Shown here one piece after another: positions 1 through 11,842 of a stretch of 64,000 bases of DNA (position 1 is its first letter; each line of letters starts with the position of its first letter). The translations under genes were made by a program, and so were the position numbers. Under the pieces are notes generated by a model. It was not told the origin of the DNA. It ran no database searches and saw nothing but the letters and a program-made list of their open reading frames with translations. Source of the DNA: Ryuthela nishihirai (Eukaryota > Arthropoda > Arachnida > Araneae > Heptathelidae); the NCBI GenBank assembly GCA_038380435.1, contig JAWZYU010000005.1:34556001-34620000 (forward strand). The letters are read 5' to 3'.

Positions 1-2050
1 CATAGACAGTGTTCTTTCAGATTTCTAAACAAGATACATATTAAAAACGTGTGCTAACCACTTGTTCTAAGACTTCCACACTGGTGTAGAAATAGGAGGA
101 AAAAATAACTAAACAGACATCTCCGTGTTAGATTGTAGTGAAACATCCTATCTTTTGTGCTCATAAGAATAGTATATGGAGAGACACAAGAAGGAGGTAG
201 TTTCAGTGAGCGCGCAAAGGTGTTAGTATTCTGAAGTGACTGATTCACATACTCTTCTCAACTGAATGCCTGGTTCACACACGATTGAAATCACACACGT
301 AAAGTGAATGTGCTGACATGCATCTTTACCAGAAATGAACGTTGTTGCAAGAAATTGTAACATGAACGTCCTAATACTTAAAAAATGAATGGTTAAACCG
401 TGGTTACTAGCCTTCTCGGTGTTTTTCAAGACGCCGCATTCTGTCTTATCTGTTTTGAGGTAATGAATGCTAACGTTACGGTCAGATGCCTCGCAACAAG
501 AAATACATGAATGTAAATGTTATGGATAGTGATTTTTCTAGTATTGTTACTTAGTTTTGAGGATTCCTCTACCCGATAGATGGTTAAATGCGGAAAATCA
601 CTTTTTTACTGTTTCTTAGCTGCTACATGAAATCTTTTAACATTTGTGTTCGAAAGAATAGAGATATGAACCGATTTGCATTCGCCTTGTACCGGTTCTG
701 CTAGTACGAGCAATAACATCGGTGCAAGCACTGGTCCAACCCTTGACAGAGGTTGAGCAAACTCAAAAAACTCCGTTGAACTACAAAAATCAGATTAATA
801 TCGGTTCGGGGAACGCTTAGAATCGCGAGGTGTTATGGTATGTAGAGGCGTAATGTTCCATAGACAGTGTTGAAATAGGGAAAAATAACTAAACAGACAT
901 CTCCGTGTTATGTTGTAGCGAAACACCTTATCTTTTGTCGAAAGACTTGTGTTTGCAGCGTGCGCAAACGTACCTTGGTGAGAAATTAGTTTAACCTTAT
1001 GCCCGACAGCTCAGTGTCTGAATCTTAATTCGACGGCACAAGAGGGTTACGAAAAACTCAAGTGAAACTGGTTTTAGATATAATTTGCTCTCGAGAGTTT
1101 TTTCCTAATTGCAAAGGGGGGTAGGCGGGAAGTCAGTAAACGCAAAGCTAAGTCGCATCTGGCTTCCCCAACTTTTCACGGAAATACTATAAACAGTGAG
1201 TTTTCAGTTTTTAAACAAAAGCACCTGTTCAGATTGTCTTTCGTTCGAGTCATATTTCATGCAGTCAGCATTGACTGTTCACGCTTTCCCCCTCACACTT
1301 TAGGAAATGGAAGTTTCGTTCATGTAAAAGTGCATTCGACATATCTTTAAAAAAATATGCAACTAGCTGTCTTAACAGTTATCATTCACACGACATAGGC
1401 GTTCGGTAACATTCGTGTCTTACTATGGATCTCAAACCTTGACTTTGTTAGAAGTAACTAACCTACTGTCTATGGCTGGAGCGGACAATTGTTTTCATAC
1501 ACTTCGTATGCATATTGACGTGGCCGTCCTAATGGAAAATACGAGACGAATCTTCGGTCGCGCTCGGGGAGGATTTTTCTGTCTTGGCGGAGAACAAAAA
1601 AACTCTTAGCGGGCCGAATGCGACCCACGGGTCGCTATTCACCCGTCCCTGGTCTATGGGAGCAGATGCTGACTATCGTAACTTGTGATTGTATCGGCTA
1701 TGGTAAAGTATTGGGTAGACTATTGTGAGATTTTCGTCGTGATTCTTTAGCATTAATAAATTACGAATACGGAATCACTTAAAATCGATTTTATTTTCGT
1801 AATATAATTATCTACTTTGGGCGTATGATTTATTAGAAAGATAGGGAAGATGAATCCGTGGTGAACTCTCTTGTGAACGCATACCTAATGAGTGTTTTAC
1901 GAATCTGTGGAGTGCATCTGAAAATTAAAGCTGTGACACTGAAGCAAACTGAATTTTTCATTCTAAATGCTTACTCAATCTATGGATAGTTTGTCGGGGT
2001 AATGACAAGTCTGATGCGTAGACACTTTGATTAACGAATGTGAGAAAAAG
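1..2050. other. AT-rich intergenic sequence with a short direct duplication
   Basis: I see no gene, RNA or recognisable transposon here. The short ORFs have no family features. Positions 1-13 plus 88-157 are repeated at 859-938 (a tagacagtgtt start, then a tract containing aaacagacatctccgtgtta). The second copy is continuous, while the first is interrupted by about 74 bp, so one copy has gained or lost sequence. Confidence 0.5.
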
Positions 2051-2054
2051 TCAT

Positions 2055-4800
2055 TGTGATCCGTCCAGAATTAACTCAGAAGATTGTGTGGCCAGACCTT
2101 TACAGATTTGATAATTTCTCGGGGGCTATGATAGTGAGCGATGGGTTCCTGTCTATATTACCGTTGTCAATCTCTGTACATAAGTCCATTCACTGTTTTA
2201 ATGACTTTTTTAGTTCTTTATTGTCTATGGGATTTGTTTTTTAGTGTGGATCACCCTTTGCGGCGAAGTCACCAGTGTTCCACAGAAACGGTGTATTATT
2301 GCGGCTGGAAATAAAAAAAAAAGATAGCATTCAACAGGGGCTGACCACCGCTCCTCCAGTGGCCTTTTTACGTTATCAGTGCGTCGTGCAGATCACATAG
2401 AGCGGGAGTGTCGAAACGAGGGTTGAAGCAGTAGGGTGGGGGGGCGAACATTTCAGGCGCTGGTCAGAGCACATAGGGAAGAAGTATTTTCGTCTATCAC
2501 TCCCGTTGCAAATAAAATTTCAGCGGATTAGCGTAGACAAGTTGGGAGCGATGCGCTCAAGTGAGACTTATTTTTTTATAGTTGAAGTATTTGCTAAAAG
2601 TAATGTCCCCCTACCCTCATCAACGTGTATTAGCGATGGAACTAAAGTTTTTACGCAACGTACTTTTAACATTCTTACTTTCTACCTCGTACAAAAAATA
2701 TTTTTTTCACTAGTAAATTGGGAATGGTGGGGGCCGCCTCTGGACTTTAAAAATTTCGAGTACTTAAACACGGATCAAGGGTGTGAGCGGGTTTTCACAA
2801 TGTAAAGGCAGCGCTCCTGAAGCAGTACAGATCCAAGATTCATTCGTCAATAAAAGTCTGTGCTTCCCCGTTTGGAATAATTTCGTAGGGCTTAACCGTT
2901 TGTCAGTGAAAAGTTGTCCGGGGTCCTCAATATTTTTCATCATGACATCAGATTTTTTTGTTTTCTTTTACCCATCGACATTTTTTATTTTCTGCGGAGC
3001 TGTTACTGCGGGGTAGGGTTTCTTCTAGTAAAAAATGAAACAACCAGTAATCGCTAGGGCTAAAAGAAATAAGTGTTGGTTATAAAAAATACGTATATGA
3101 AAAGACTGTCGGTGTAAGATCTAAATTTTAAAAGTGGAGAGGGATCCTGCCAGAATTAGACATCTACAGTAAAATGAACTCCGAAGATTGTACATTCAGA
3201 CCTCTGTTCATCTTTGATAATTTTCGCAAGCATCGAGGGTTATGATAGAGAAAGCAAGCTTGAAGTGAGAACGTATAAGGATGTTAATACTATCGCCTAA
3301 CAAAAGACGCCTGGGATATTGCTAAAGATTTTCGTATTTTTCCACGGAATTATACGGTGCACATCTTTTCTAATGTCCGAGGTCGAATCCTATTTTTCCT
3401 GAGTCGAACCATAACCTTTTAACTCATATTGGAACTAAAGTTTTTTACGGAAACGTATGAATTCTATTTTTAGCATTCTGCCACATAGATTTAGCACTTC
3501 TCCGAGGAGTCGGTCATAAGGTGTGTCAACTCAATTTTAAGTGATCTAATAAGGTTCCAGTTATATTTCATAACCTAAAGGACATCGGCAGAGAATCGGT
3601 ATTAATCCCGATAATATGGAAAAAACAACAATCTCCCTTTGAATTTCATAGATTCCTATTTTTAAGTGCGTCTATCAGCAGAAGAATTCCTTCTGTATTT
3701 CGAGAGGAAACAGTAATTATTTAACTTTCCCATTAGGTTTTCGGACGGACCCGCCACTCTTCTCAAAGACGCAGCATTCCACCGTTGACCTTTGCACACC
3801 ACCCCACTTGTTGCTATGGTTCACCAGATCACATGGGGATGAGTGTACAAGTTGTCGAAACGGGTTAGAAGGTCGTCTCTCTTGTAAGCAGTAGGCGCGA
3901 TCAGAGCATACATGTCAGTTAAGCGGTTTCGTTTGCTAAATTTTGGCTATCAGCCCCGTTGCATATATTTTTTCAGTGGATTAGTGGAGGTAAGTTGAGA
4001 GGGTGCGTGAAGCAATGTATTATTTTTATAGTCGAAGTTTTAAACTAATGTTCCCCTACTCCGTTAATATGCATTCATGATGAAAGTTTTTTAGCATTCT
4101 TACTTTCTATAACATTCTACCTCGTACAAAAAGTTATTTTTTACCCGATTTCATCAGCGTGATGAGACATACGCTCGCACGCAAACGATGGGAGAGACGA
4201 TTTTTCTTCGGTGTTGCGTTACTGCGTGGAAACACAGATATCTGACGGCACCAACCCGATGGAGACTAATACGCACAACTCTTGAAGGTTTAGGACGTGT
4301 CATTTCAAAAGTCTACATGGGGTGCGTTGAAACCTATCATAAAGGGTTGTGCAGAGAACCGTCTCCGGACTTGGGGAAAATATCGAGTCCGAAATCCACG
4401 ATAAAGAGTGCCCGTGAGTTTTCACGATGTAAGACAGCGCTCCTGAAGCAGCACAGATTCATTCGTCAATTTGATCCCACGTTTGGAATTTTTTATTTTC
4501 GTAGGACTTAACCATCTGTCAGTGAAACGTTGTCCAGGGGTGAGGATCCGAACACAGAGTCTATTTGGTCGATCCTATCACTCCTCAATATTTTTCGTCA
4601 CGACGAATAAAATCAGATTTTTTACTCATCGGCATTTTCTGCGGGACAGTCTTTTAAAAACAGTTACTGTGGATAGATCTAGTAAGCGACAGTCACGGAG
4701 TTAAAAGAAATAAGTGTTACTGAAACGGACTTAAAATACATATATTAATGTGAAAGGACTATCGGGTTTTGGTGTAAGAAATACATAGAAAAAGCTAGTT
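2055..4800 (+). repeat. Diverged large tandem duplication, two copies
   Basis: About 2055-3130 is repeated, diverged and with indels, as about 3140-4790. Shared landmarks in the same order include a ccagaatta...gaagattgt block (2063 and 3150), gcagatcacat/accagatcacat (2390 and 3825), tctacctcgtacaaaaa (2682 and 4115), ggcagcgctcctgaagcag (2808 and 4434), the ttaacc(g/a)t(t/c)tgtcagtgaaa tract (2894 and 4508) and taaaagaaataagtgtt (3061 and 4703). The second copy is longer. ORFs inside are short and not conserved between copies, so it looks non-coding. It could be two diverged copies of an unknown transposon lying side by side. Confidence 0.65.
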
Positions 4801-5300
4801 ATAAAGAATGCTAGGTTATAAATAATCTGAAATGTCCCACCCGTTCGACACGCATCTAAGCCACAGCAAGTACACGGCATAGTCCTGGAATCCACAGAGC
4901 GAGGGACGATTTTTTTTTTTTCCGGTGAAACACATTTACAGAAAACTGCTTTTTATTTCGACCGTGGAGTGATTTTAATAAAGGTGAGGAATATTTTGAC
5001 GAGTGTTTAATTACTAGGGAGTTGATTAACGGAGTTTGAAAATTTTTCCGCTGCAGACGTGTGTTCTAAAAGCAGATTTAACATGTCATCCCTACGAATA
5101 ATTTAAACCATTATTAATTTCACCCTATGGTATTTTCTATGGAAACAGTAAGAGTAAAATGAGTTTCAACTGTAGGATGATTTTTAATAGAGGTAAGGGA
5201 ATTTTGTATCATTCCTTTCTGTACAATTATTCTAAGACCAGTCAATCGTTCCATGCAATTATTCTGAGACTTGCATCAGCCGAGTGGGGCCTTAAAATGG
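4800..5300. other. AT-rich sequence, nothing recognised
   Basis: Low-complexity T and A runs with no ORF or RNA that I can support. Confidence 0.5.
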
Positions 5301-5770
5301 TCAACCAGAGGGTTTTTCATAAGGGGGAGGGCTTAAAATATAGGTAGGTCGACCGTGGGGTCCGAAAACGAGAAATTAGACTTAAAATAAAGGGTTTTTT
5401 GGGAAAATAGTACTTCTCACTGTCAACAGATGGCGCCAGGAGGGTTTTTAATAAGGGGGAGGGCTTAAAATATAGGTAGGTCGACCGGGGGGTCCGAAAA
5501 CGAGAAATTAGAGTGAAAATAAAGGGTTTTTGGGAAAATAGTACTTCTCACTGTCAACAGATGGCGCCACTGAGGGGGAAAAGGGGGGTGAAAGGGGGGT
5601 TTAATAAAGGGGGAGGATTTATTAATTATTAATAAAGGGGCGTGGCCTGTTACGTAATGATTATGTAATGATTACGTCACGGTACGTAATGTTACGTCAT
5701 AGGGGGCGTGGCCTGTTACGTCATAGGGGGCGTGGTCGATGACGTCATAGGGGGAAAGCACTGTGCAAAG
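5300..5770 (+). repeat. G-rich repeat family X: ~131-bp duplication plus CRE-like cluster
   Basis: Two tandem copies of about 131 bp start near 5306 and 5438. Each has ataagggggagggcttaaaa, taggtaggtcgacc and cagatggcgcca. After them, 5640-5760 carries repeats of ggcgtggcctgttacgtca with five ACGT-core palindromes: ttacgtaa at 5650, ttacgtca at 5672, 5692 and 5716, and tgacgtca at 5740. The end of this block, 5740-5767, is matched base for base on the opposite strand at 27386-27413, so this is one end of a dispersed repeat. No coding potential is seen. Confidence 0.7.
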
Positions 5771-5796
5771 GGGGATTCCCCGGTTGTGAATAAACT

Positions 5797-6306
5797 ACTC
5801 CGTGTACTGTACACGAAGGTTGCCAGATCACTAATTTCAGTGTTTCGTCGTTTATAAATGCTATTCTTGTGTGTTATATCTGTATCCTATATATATTCGG
5901 ATATTTTGATCTTGAAGGGAGGCTTATATCTGTATCCTATATATCTAGATATATTTGGATATTTTTTGAGCGACTATACAGGCAACGTGTACTGTACACG
6001 AAGGTTGCCAGATCACTAATTTCTAAAAAAATCGTTGCCAGATATTTTTTCTGAATTCTGTAATCAACCATAGTGTTCGGATAATTTTTGAGCGACTGTA
6101 CAGGCAACGTACACTTCGTGTACTGTACACGAAGGATATGGAAACCTTCGTGTACTGTACACGAAGGATATGGAAACCTTCGTGTACTGTACACGAAGGT
6201 TGCCAGATGATCACTAATTTCTAAAAAAACCGTTGCCAAATATTTTTTCTGAATTCTGTAATCAACCATAGTGTTCGGATATTTTTTGAGCGACTGTACA
6301 TTGACT
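5797..6306. mobile_element. Cluster of palindromic Tc1-type MITE copies
   Basis: The stretch repeats the modules ttcgtgtactgtacacgaagg, gttgccagatcactaatttc, gttgccagatattttttctg and the terminus gttcggatattttttgagcg. Full right halves end near 6107 and 6300. The palindromic core cttcgtgtac-t-gtacacgaag occurs at 5797 (partial), 5985 and three times at 6115-6200, spaced by atatggaaac. The same modules form a complete 215-bp fold-back at 50288-50502, so this is a rearranged cluster of that MITE. Upstream, 5870-5960 has a small direct repeat (tatatctgtatcctatatat). Confidence 0.8.
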
Positions 6307-6997
6307 AAAACAATCGCAGAATTTCTGTGATATATTGTTAAGAAAACATGCAACAGGGAAGTCGTGACTATGATATCATCTGACACTCGAGTGTGCCATA
6401 GACTAGAGTGTTAATTTCGTCACTTATTTGATCGAACAAACAATTAACCTTGAAAGAGAACAAAAAAATGCAGTAGTCGTTTTTCAACTAGTTGTGATAG
6501 TTAATGATTAATTTTAGGAGTATTTAAAGTAAAGATATTTAATTTTGTGCGTGCTTGTCTAGAAGTAATTATTTAATTAGAGAGTACATAGGTATTAAAC
6601 TAAGTTATAAATAGTTCTCGATAGTGAATTGGTAATAAAGGAAAACTATAAATAAAAAGCAACATATCTGTTTTGCTGAATATACTCTTTGTGTTTGGTT
6701 TTGGTAACAAGATCAGTTTTAAAAATGTGCTTGATCGACCAGTCTGCTAATTGTGATTATCCTGATCACTTTGTATTACTAGAGAATGTATTGGTGTTTA
6801 GTTGAAATTATTATTTATGTAAATTTCATTATCTTTGTAATTAAATTAGTTTATTTTTAGATTGATGGTTTACTTTGAATTCGTGCTCTGTTAATCACTA
6901 TAAAAATTTGTAAAAATATTAAGGAAAAATTTAACTTTGAAGCTCTATGACTTCTACAAATAAGATTTTTATGGTAAAAGGTTAATAAAGATTTATA
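6307..6997. other. AT-rich sequence, nothing recognised
   Basis: No ORF, RNA or repeat that I can support. The last 10 bp (6988-6997) are the target-site duplication of the following SINE-B. Confidence 0.5.
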
Positions 6998-7203
6998 AAA
7001 AAATAAATACCCCCTCAAGCAGCTGCTTGCCACAGAGGTCTGACAGGAGCCTGTCAGTTTATATACCACAGTAGGAGATCTGAGAGGATGGCAGGACCTC
7101 AGCAGAAAAACGACACACCCACATCCATGCCTAATCCGGGGCTCGAACCCAGGTCCCTTAGATCAGCAGCCAAGCGTGCTAACCACTCGGCCACGGGACG
7201 GCG
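6998..7203 (-). mobile_element. SINE-B, full length
   Basis: On the minus strand it starts with a tRNA-Ser-like head (ggccgagtggttagc A box, gggttcgagccccgg-type B box). It runs through a conserved body with the palindromic gcaagcagctgcttg and ends in a (t)atttattt tail. It is flanked by an exact 10-bp duplication, aagatttata (6988-6997 and 7204-7213), which shows target-primed insertion. It should be a Pol III-transcribed non-autonomous retroposon. Confidence 0.9.
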
Positions 7204-7291
7204 AAGATTTATATCAACTCTAACTCTTCTAAATTCAACAATATCCATTCACTATTCAAAGAGTGATCATATAGAGTACTTTCTTGTAGAT

Positions 7292-7655
7292 TTGGGTTGT
7301 TTCACCTGTGAGCGGCACTTTTTGCACACCATGGGCTAAATGGCCAGGTCACATGGACCCCGAAGGTTCAGAGAAGGTTGGGGGAGGGGACCCACTGGAA
7401 CACAGATGGTAGCCTTCCGTCAAGGCCATCCATCTTTAACGTGCACAGGGTATGGCTTTCCCGCACACGGGACCACGGCTTAACGTCCCATCCGACGGGC
7501 GGCGGCCTTTTCAAGCCCATCGGTGTCCCCTACTGACCGTAGGAAGGGCGGGGAATTTTGCGGAGATAAATCTCAACGCTGACCCAGCTGGGACTCGAAC
7601 CTGGGAACTACAGATTACGAGCCTGGCGCGCTACCGACTGAGCCACCCCCGCCCC
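7292..7655 (-). mobile_element. SINE-A, near full length
   Basis: On the minus strand the head reads ggggcgggggtggctcagtc, with B box ggttcgagtcc, and the tail ends in aacaacccaa-type sequence. The loop ctcgtaa sits where an elongator tRNA-Met would have ctcataa, so a Met-like origin is inferred. An 11-bp duplication, ttcttgtagat (7281-7291 and 7656-7666), flanks it. It has a small internal deletion before the acagctgtt motif. Confidence 0.93.
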
Positions 7656-7679
7656 TTCTTGTAGATCAAAGAAACTAAG

Positions 7680-8150
7680 TTCGAGACCGGATAAACGACG
7701 TTTGATATTTGCTAATCACTCAAACAAAAATTCCGGATCACCCAATGAAACTTTTCAAATATATTAATAAAAAATATGCAAATCATTTAACGAAACTTTG
7801 CAAATCAAGGAAACTTTACAAACTTCAGAATGAAAATTCGAGAATTTACTAAACACACTATGAATTAATTTCATTCAAAATTAATTATATTTTATTAAAA
7901 AATTCAATTCTACTTTGGGAATCATGCAATAATATATGGAAATTACCCAATGAAACTTTATGAATTGGACAATGAAACTTTGCAAATCACTAAACGAAAC
8001 TTTTCGAATCACCGAATGAAAAAATCGTAAATTTTTCATTCGGTGATTCGAAAATTATACTTTCCAAATCAGCCAATGAAAATGTACGAATCACCAAATG
8101 AGACTTTTCCAATTATTCAAAGAAACTTTTCGTTTTTGCTTCTTTTACCA
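7680..8150. repeat. Degenerate short repeats with a perfect hairpin
   Basis: Loose repeats of the theme aatcac-caatgaaacttt-caa (about 25-40 bp apart) fill the stretch. Inside, 8001-8024 and 8032-8054 form an almost perfect 23-bp inverted repeat around a short loop (ttttcgaatcaccgaatgaa and its complement). No coding content. Confidence 0.6.
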
Positions 8151-8284
8151 TACTGATTATTTCCCACAGAAAAATTCATTTTCTTTCTCGGGGGGATTCA
8201 GCAGTTGCATTATGTCAACTGATTTCATCTATTTAAGAGAAGAAATAACTTTTCAGTACAACTAGACACCAAAATTAGGGTATA

Positions 8285-8768
8285 TAATAGTTTAGTTCTT
8301 TCAAAGGTTAGTTATGGTAGCGAAATATGGACTCTTTGTAAGCAGGATAACTAGAAACTTGATGATCTTTTATTCTAGATGCTTACACAGTATCTTGGGC
8401 ATTAGGTGGTTCGACTTTGTAAGAATTGATGAGATTAGAAGAAGAAGTCATCAACCTCCGTTGAGAACATTTTGTGCAGAGAGAGACTGCGTTGGTTTGG
8501 CCATGTTGCCCGTATGCATAGCTGCAGATTGGCAAACAGGCTTATGAACAATGTGCTTAAAGGCTTCAGGAAAAGGGTTAGACCTAGGATGGTTTGTACA
8601 GGCAGGCAATGTCAAACAGGACTTTGCTAAAATTGGCCTACAGTGGCCAAATGTAACAGCTGTAACTCCGAACAGACATGTCTAGAGCGGAAAATTACAG
8701 TCTGGTAGGACCTACGTAGCCCATGGCTTCATGAGACTTTTGTATGTATGTATGTATGTATGTATGTT
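8285..8768 (+). mobile_element. RTE-like LINE 3' fragment with (TATG)n tail
   Basis: Conceptual translation across frames matches the C-terminal part of the LINE copies at 37040-39535 and 45963-47256: an SYGSE-W-type motif, then ILGIRWF, then ERDCVGLAML (ERLRWVGHVA in the sister copy). It ends in aagtctggtagg-like 3' UTR and a short tatg repeat at 8741-8768. Frameshifts and stops break the reading, and everything upstream of the C-terminus is missing, as expected for 5' truncation. Confidence 0.8.
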
Positions 8769-9496
8769 ATTTACTTGGACTTCGAAATTATATTTGACAA
8801 ACTTTAAAAATCAGTTTCATGCAAGAAATACCATAAAGATATGATTTAAAACAAATTTATTAATTGTTTATTATTTGTTTCTTTCAACGCATACTGATAA
8901 AACGAGAATCAATTTGTCAAATTTGAGCTGCTATCCTTGTAAATGGGTGCCACCCCCCGCGAAAAGGTCTTCAGCAGTGTTTGAAAGTCAAGGGGACAAT
9001 CTGACATTATTATTCGAAATTGAATGTAGAATATCTGGAATTCAGATGTGCAAAAAAAGAAAAAGAAATGGGCCAAACACTTTTGCATGAACCATCACTT
9101 TGACCAAAAAAAAATAATTAAGTTGTTGATTATTTATTCACTGTGGATTGCTCTTTCTTCCTAGACAGGTGACAAACTGTAGGAGCATCTGGCAGCATTG
9201 TCACTTGTAAGTGGCAATGGCGGATTATGGCTCAAACCGTTTGTAAATAGATACCTTTTAGTTCTACATGGGAACAATTAAACAGACGAGTATTCCAAAA
9301 AATATGACAATATTAATAATAATTTATTCCATGCAGGGGTTACAGTAAAGCCAAGGTAATAGGTAATTTTGGATATTAATTTAAACGTTTAAGTGACTGG
9401 ATATCAGTGAACAAACATTGGCGCTAGACGAAAGAGGCAGACAACTGATTCCGTGGAAAGAGAGGGAAGTCGATGGCTGCTCATCCTTCCATGTGG
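8769..9496. other. AT-rich sequence, nothing recognised
   Basis: A 71-codon ORF lies at 8875-9090 but has no recognisable domain. I do not call a gene. Confidence 0.5.
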
Positions 9497-9508
9497 GTAA
9501 ACTGTGGG

Positions 9509-9890
9509 TTGGGTTGTTTTATCTCTGAGCGGCACTTTTTTGCACACCATGGGCTAAATGGCCAGGTCACATGGACCCCGAAGACTCAGAGAAGGTTGGG
9601 GGAGGGGACCCACTGGAACAGCTGTTGGGAGACAGATGGTAGCCTCCCGTCAAGGCCATCCAGCGTGTTCTTTAACGTGCACAGAGTATGGCTCTCCCGC
9701 ACACGGGACCACGGCTTAACGTCCCATCCGACGGACGAGGTCTTTCCAAGCCCATCGGTGTCCCCGACTGACTATGGGCAGGGCGGGGAATATTGCGGAG
9801 ATAAATCTCAACGCTGACCCAGCTGGGACTCGAACCTGGGAACTACAGATTACGAGCCTGGCGCGTTACCGACTGAGCCACCCCCGCCCC
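9509..9890 (-). mobile_element. SINE-A, full length, intact TSD
   Basis: A complete element on the minus strand, from the ggggcgggggtggctcagt head to the aacaacccaaccc-type tail, with both Pol III boxes. The duplication gtaaactgtggg is exact at 9497-9508 and 9891-9902. High similarity to the copies at 58794 and 33454 suggests a young insertion. Confidence 0.95.
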
Positions 9891-9902
9891 GTAAACTGTG
9901 GG

Positions 9903-10181
9903 AGAAGGGATCTTTCCGATTGATTTGAGTAGGAGTATCGACGTCGTTGGCCCATGTGGGACAGTCGTATTGAAACTATAAACCTAAATCTTTTGTATCG
10001 CTAGATTGAGTAGATTGTAGTGTAATTAAAATTATTATTACTGACTCCTCTAGAGAAGTGATAAATCTTCTGTGTCTAAATTCATCTCCAGAAGTAATCG
10101 TCAAGAACATCTGTTAAGCGGGACTCTAGACTAGCAGGAACGGCAACGAGAACCCAGAAATTTGTTAAATTGTTTGTTATT
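9903..10181. other. Intergenic sequence, nothing recognised
   Basis: No repeat or coding signal that I can support. Confidence 0.5.
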
Positions 10182-10486
10182 CACTGTGGATTCTCCTCAG
10201 ACACTTCAGATTCTCTAATGTGGATCTCTACTTCAGATTCTCTATGTGGATCTCTACTTCAGATTCTCTACAGGTTTCACTGTGGATTCTCCTCAGACAC
10301 TTCAGATTCTCTACTGTGGATCTCTACTTCAGATTCTCTACAGGTTTCACTGTGGATTCTCCTCAGACACTTCAGATTCTCTACTGTGGATCTCTACTTC
10401 AGATTCTCTAAAGGTTTCACTGTGGATTTTCCTCGGACACTTCAGATTCTCTACTGTGGATCTCTACTTCAGATTCTCTACTGTGG
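10182..10486 (+). repeat. 70-bp minisatellite (left part)
   Basis: Units start at 10182, 10278, 10348 and 10418 with cactgtggattctcctcaga, then two cttcagattctcta modules. The last two spacings are exactly 70 bp, and the first unit has one extra 26-bp submodule. Overlapping open frames of 60-120 codons are a by-product of the repeat, not a gene. The array is split by a SINE-A and resumes at 10880. Confidence 0.9.
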
Positions 10487-10879
10487 GGGGCGGGGGGGGG
10501 GGGTTCAGTCGGTAGCGCGCCAGGCTCGTAATCTGTAGTTCCCAAGTGCGAGTCCCAGCTGGGTCAGAGTTGAGATTTATCTCCGCAAAATTCCTCGCCC
10601 TGCCCACGGTCAATAGGGGACACCGATGGGCTTGGAAAGGCAGTCGTCCGTCGGATGTGACGTTAAGCCGTGGCCCCGTGTGCGGGAGAGCTATACCCTG
10701 TGCACGTTAAAGAACACGCTGGATGGCCTTGACGGGAGGCTACCATCTGTCTCACAACAGCTGTTCCAGTGGGTCCCCTCCCCCAACCTTCTCTGAGCCT
10801 TCGGGGTCCATGTGACCTGGCCATTTAGCCCATGGTGTGCAAAAAAGTGCCGCTCAGAGGTAAAACAACCCAAACAACC
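10487..10879 (+). mobile_element. SINE-A inserted in the 70-bp minisatellite
   Basis: Head with an expanded G run, A box cagtcggtagcgcgcc, B box degraded to caagtgcgagtccc, and tail aaacaacccaaacaacc. Flanks share ctctactgtgg (10476-10486 and 10880-10890). That sequence also belongs to the array unit, but its position at both borders fits a target-site duplication. Confidence 0.92.
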
Positions 10880-10935
10880 CTCTACTGTGGATCTCTACTT
10901 CAGATTCTCTATAGGTTTCACTGTGGATTCTCCCT
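10880..10935 (+). repeat. 70-bp minisatellite (right part after SINE)
   Basis: The array resumes with ctctactgtggatctctact and cactgtggattctccctaga, then ends. This confirms the SINE landed inside an existing array. Confidence 0.85.
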
Positions 10936-11842
10936 AGATAATGACACACCAAATGAACCATACTAGTGACTTAAGGGTAGAGGAAATAGAAATAGGGTAA
11001 TTCAAGAAGCATATTCATATGACATCAGAATTTTTAGAATATATCTCTATACCTGGTTGTAAATCAATTACAAATCGGATCTTACAATATTCAGGATTGG
11101 GACATGTTTGACGAACTTGGCAACCGAATCGTCAGCCATTCATTTGGAATACAACAATAGTCACGAGGGCTGCGCAGATCGCCTTGTCCACTCACCATTG
11201 GTGAGTTATTTTCTTCTTTGGCATGGATCGTTGTTTTCCAAGGTTGAAAAATATTCGAACAGTAAAACATTTCCACCGGAAAGAACAACAACTTTCACCA
11301 TTGAACCCAGTACGATTAATTATGTTGCAAGGTTTCTTTTAATGTACAGAAGAGAGAAAGAAAAATATATCGTCTTCTCTCTTACATTGATATGAACATA
11401 TCCTCCGATTTACATGACAGATTAATTACATTGCTATTAACCTACATTACCATCACTTGATGCTTTACTTCGTAAAATTAATATTTATGTGATATTTTAT
11501 AAAACAGTGTACTTTGTAGATAATACAAAATATCTTACTTCGTAGATAATTTGTATTATCTACGAAGTTAAACCTGTTGCTAAAAGTGAGATAAAACACG
11601 GTTTTACTAGTCTGAAAAATTCAGTCTAGAAAATTCAGATCTCGCTGCCATTCAAAATAGGCTTCATTTCATTAAGATGTCGCGAGGCAGATTGCATTAC
11701 AATGGAAAGAATATAATTTCAGCGAAAAAATATTAATATAACTTATTACAGATGACAATTTGATTAATATAGAAATTTACTATTGTCGATTTATTCTTTA
11801 AAATAAATGGTACTAGTTAAACCAATTTAGTCGTTTTTTACT
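10936..11842. other. AT-rich sequence with a 14-bp hairpin
   Basis: No gene is supported. 11537-11550 (acttcgtagataat) pairs perfectly with 11555-11568. The segment at about 11446-11472 (attaccatcacttgatgctt onward) recurs inside the next SINE at 11943-11969. Confidence 0.55.

Noticed and set aside
10170..10538. Overlapping repetitive ORFs of 60-122 codons
   Set aside because: By-product of the 70-bp tandem repeat. Two frames are open at once with the same periodic peptide, and one runs into a SINE.
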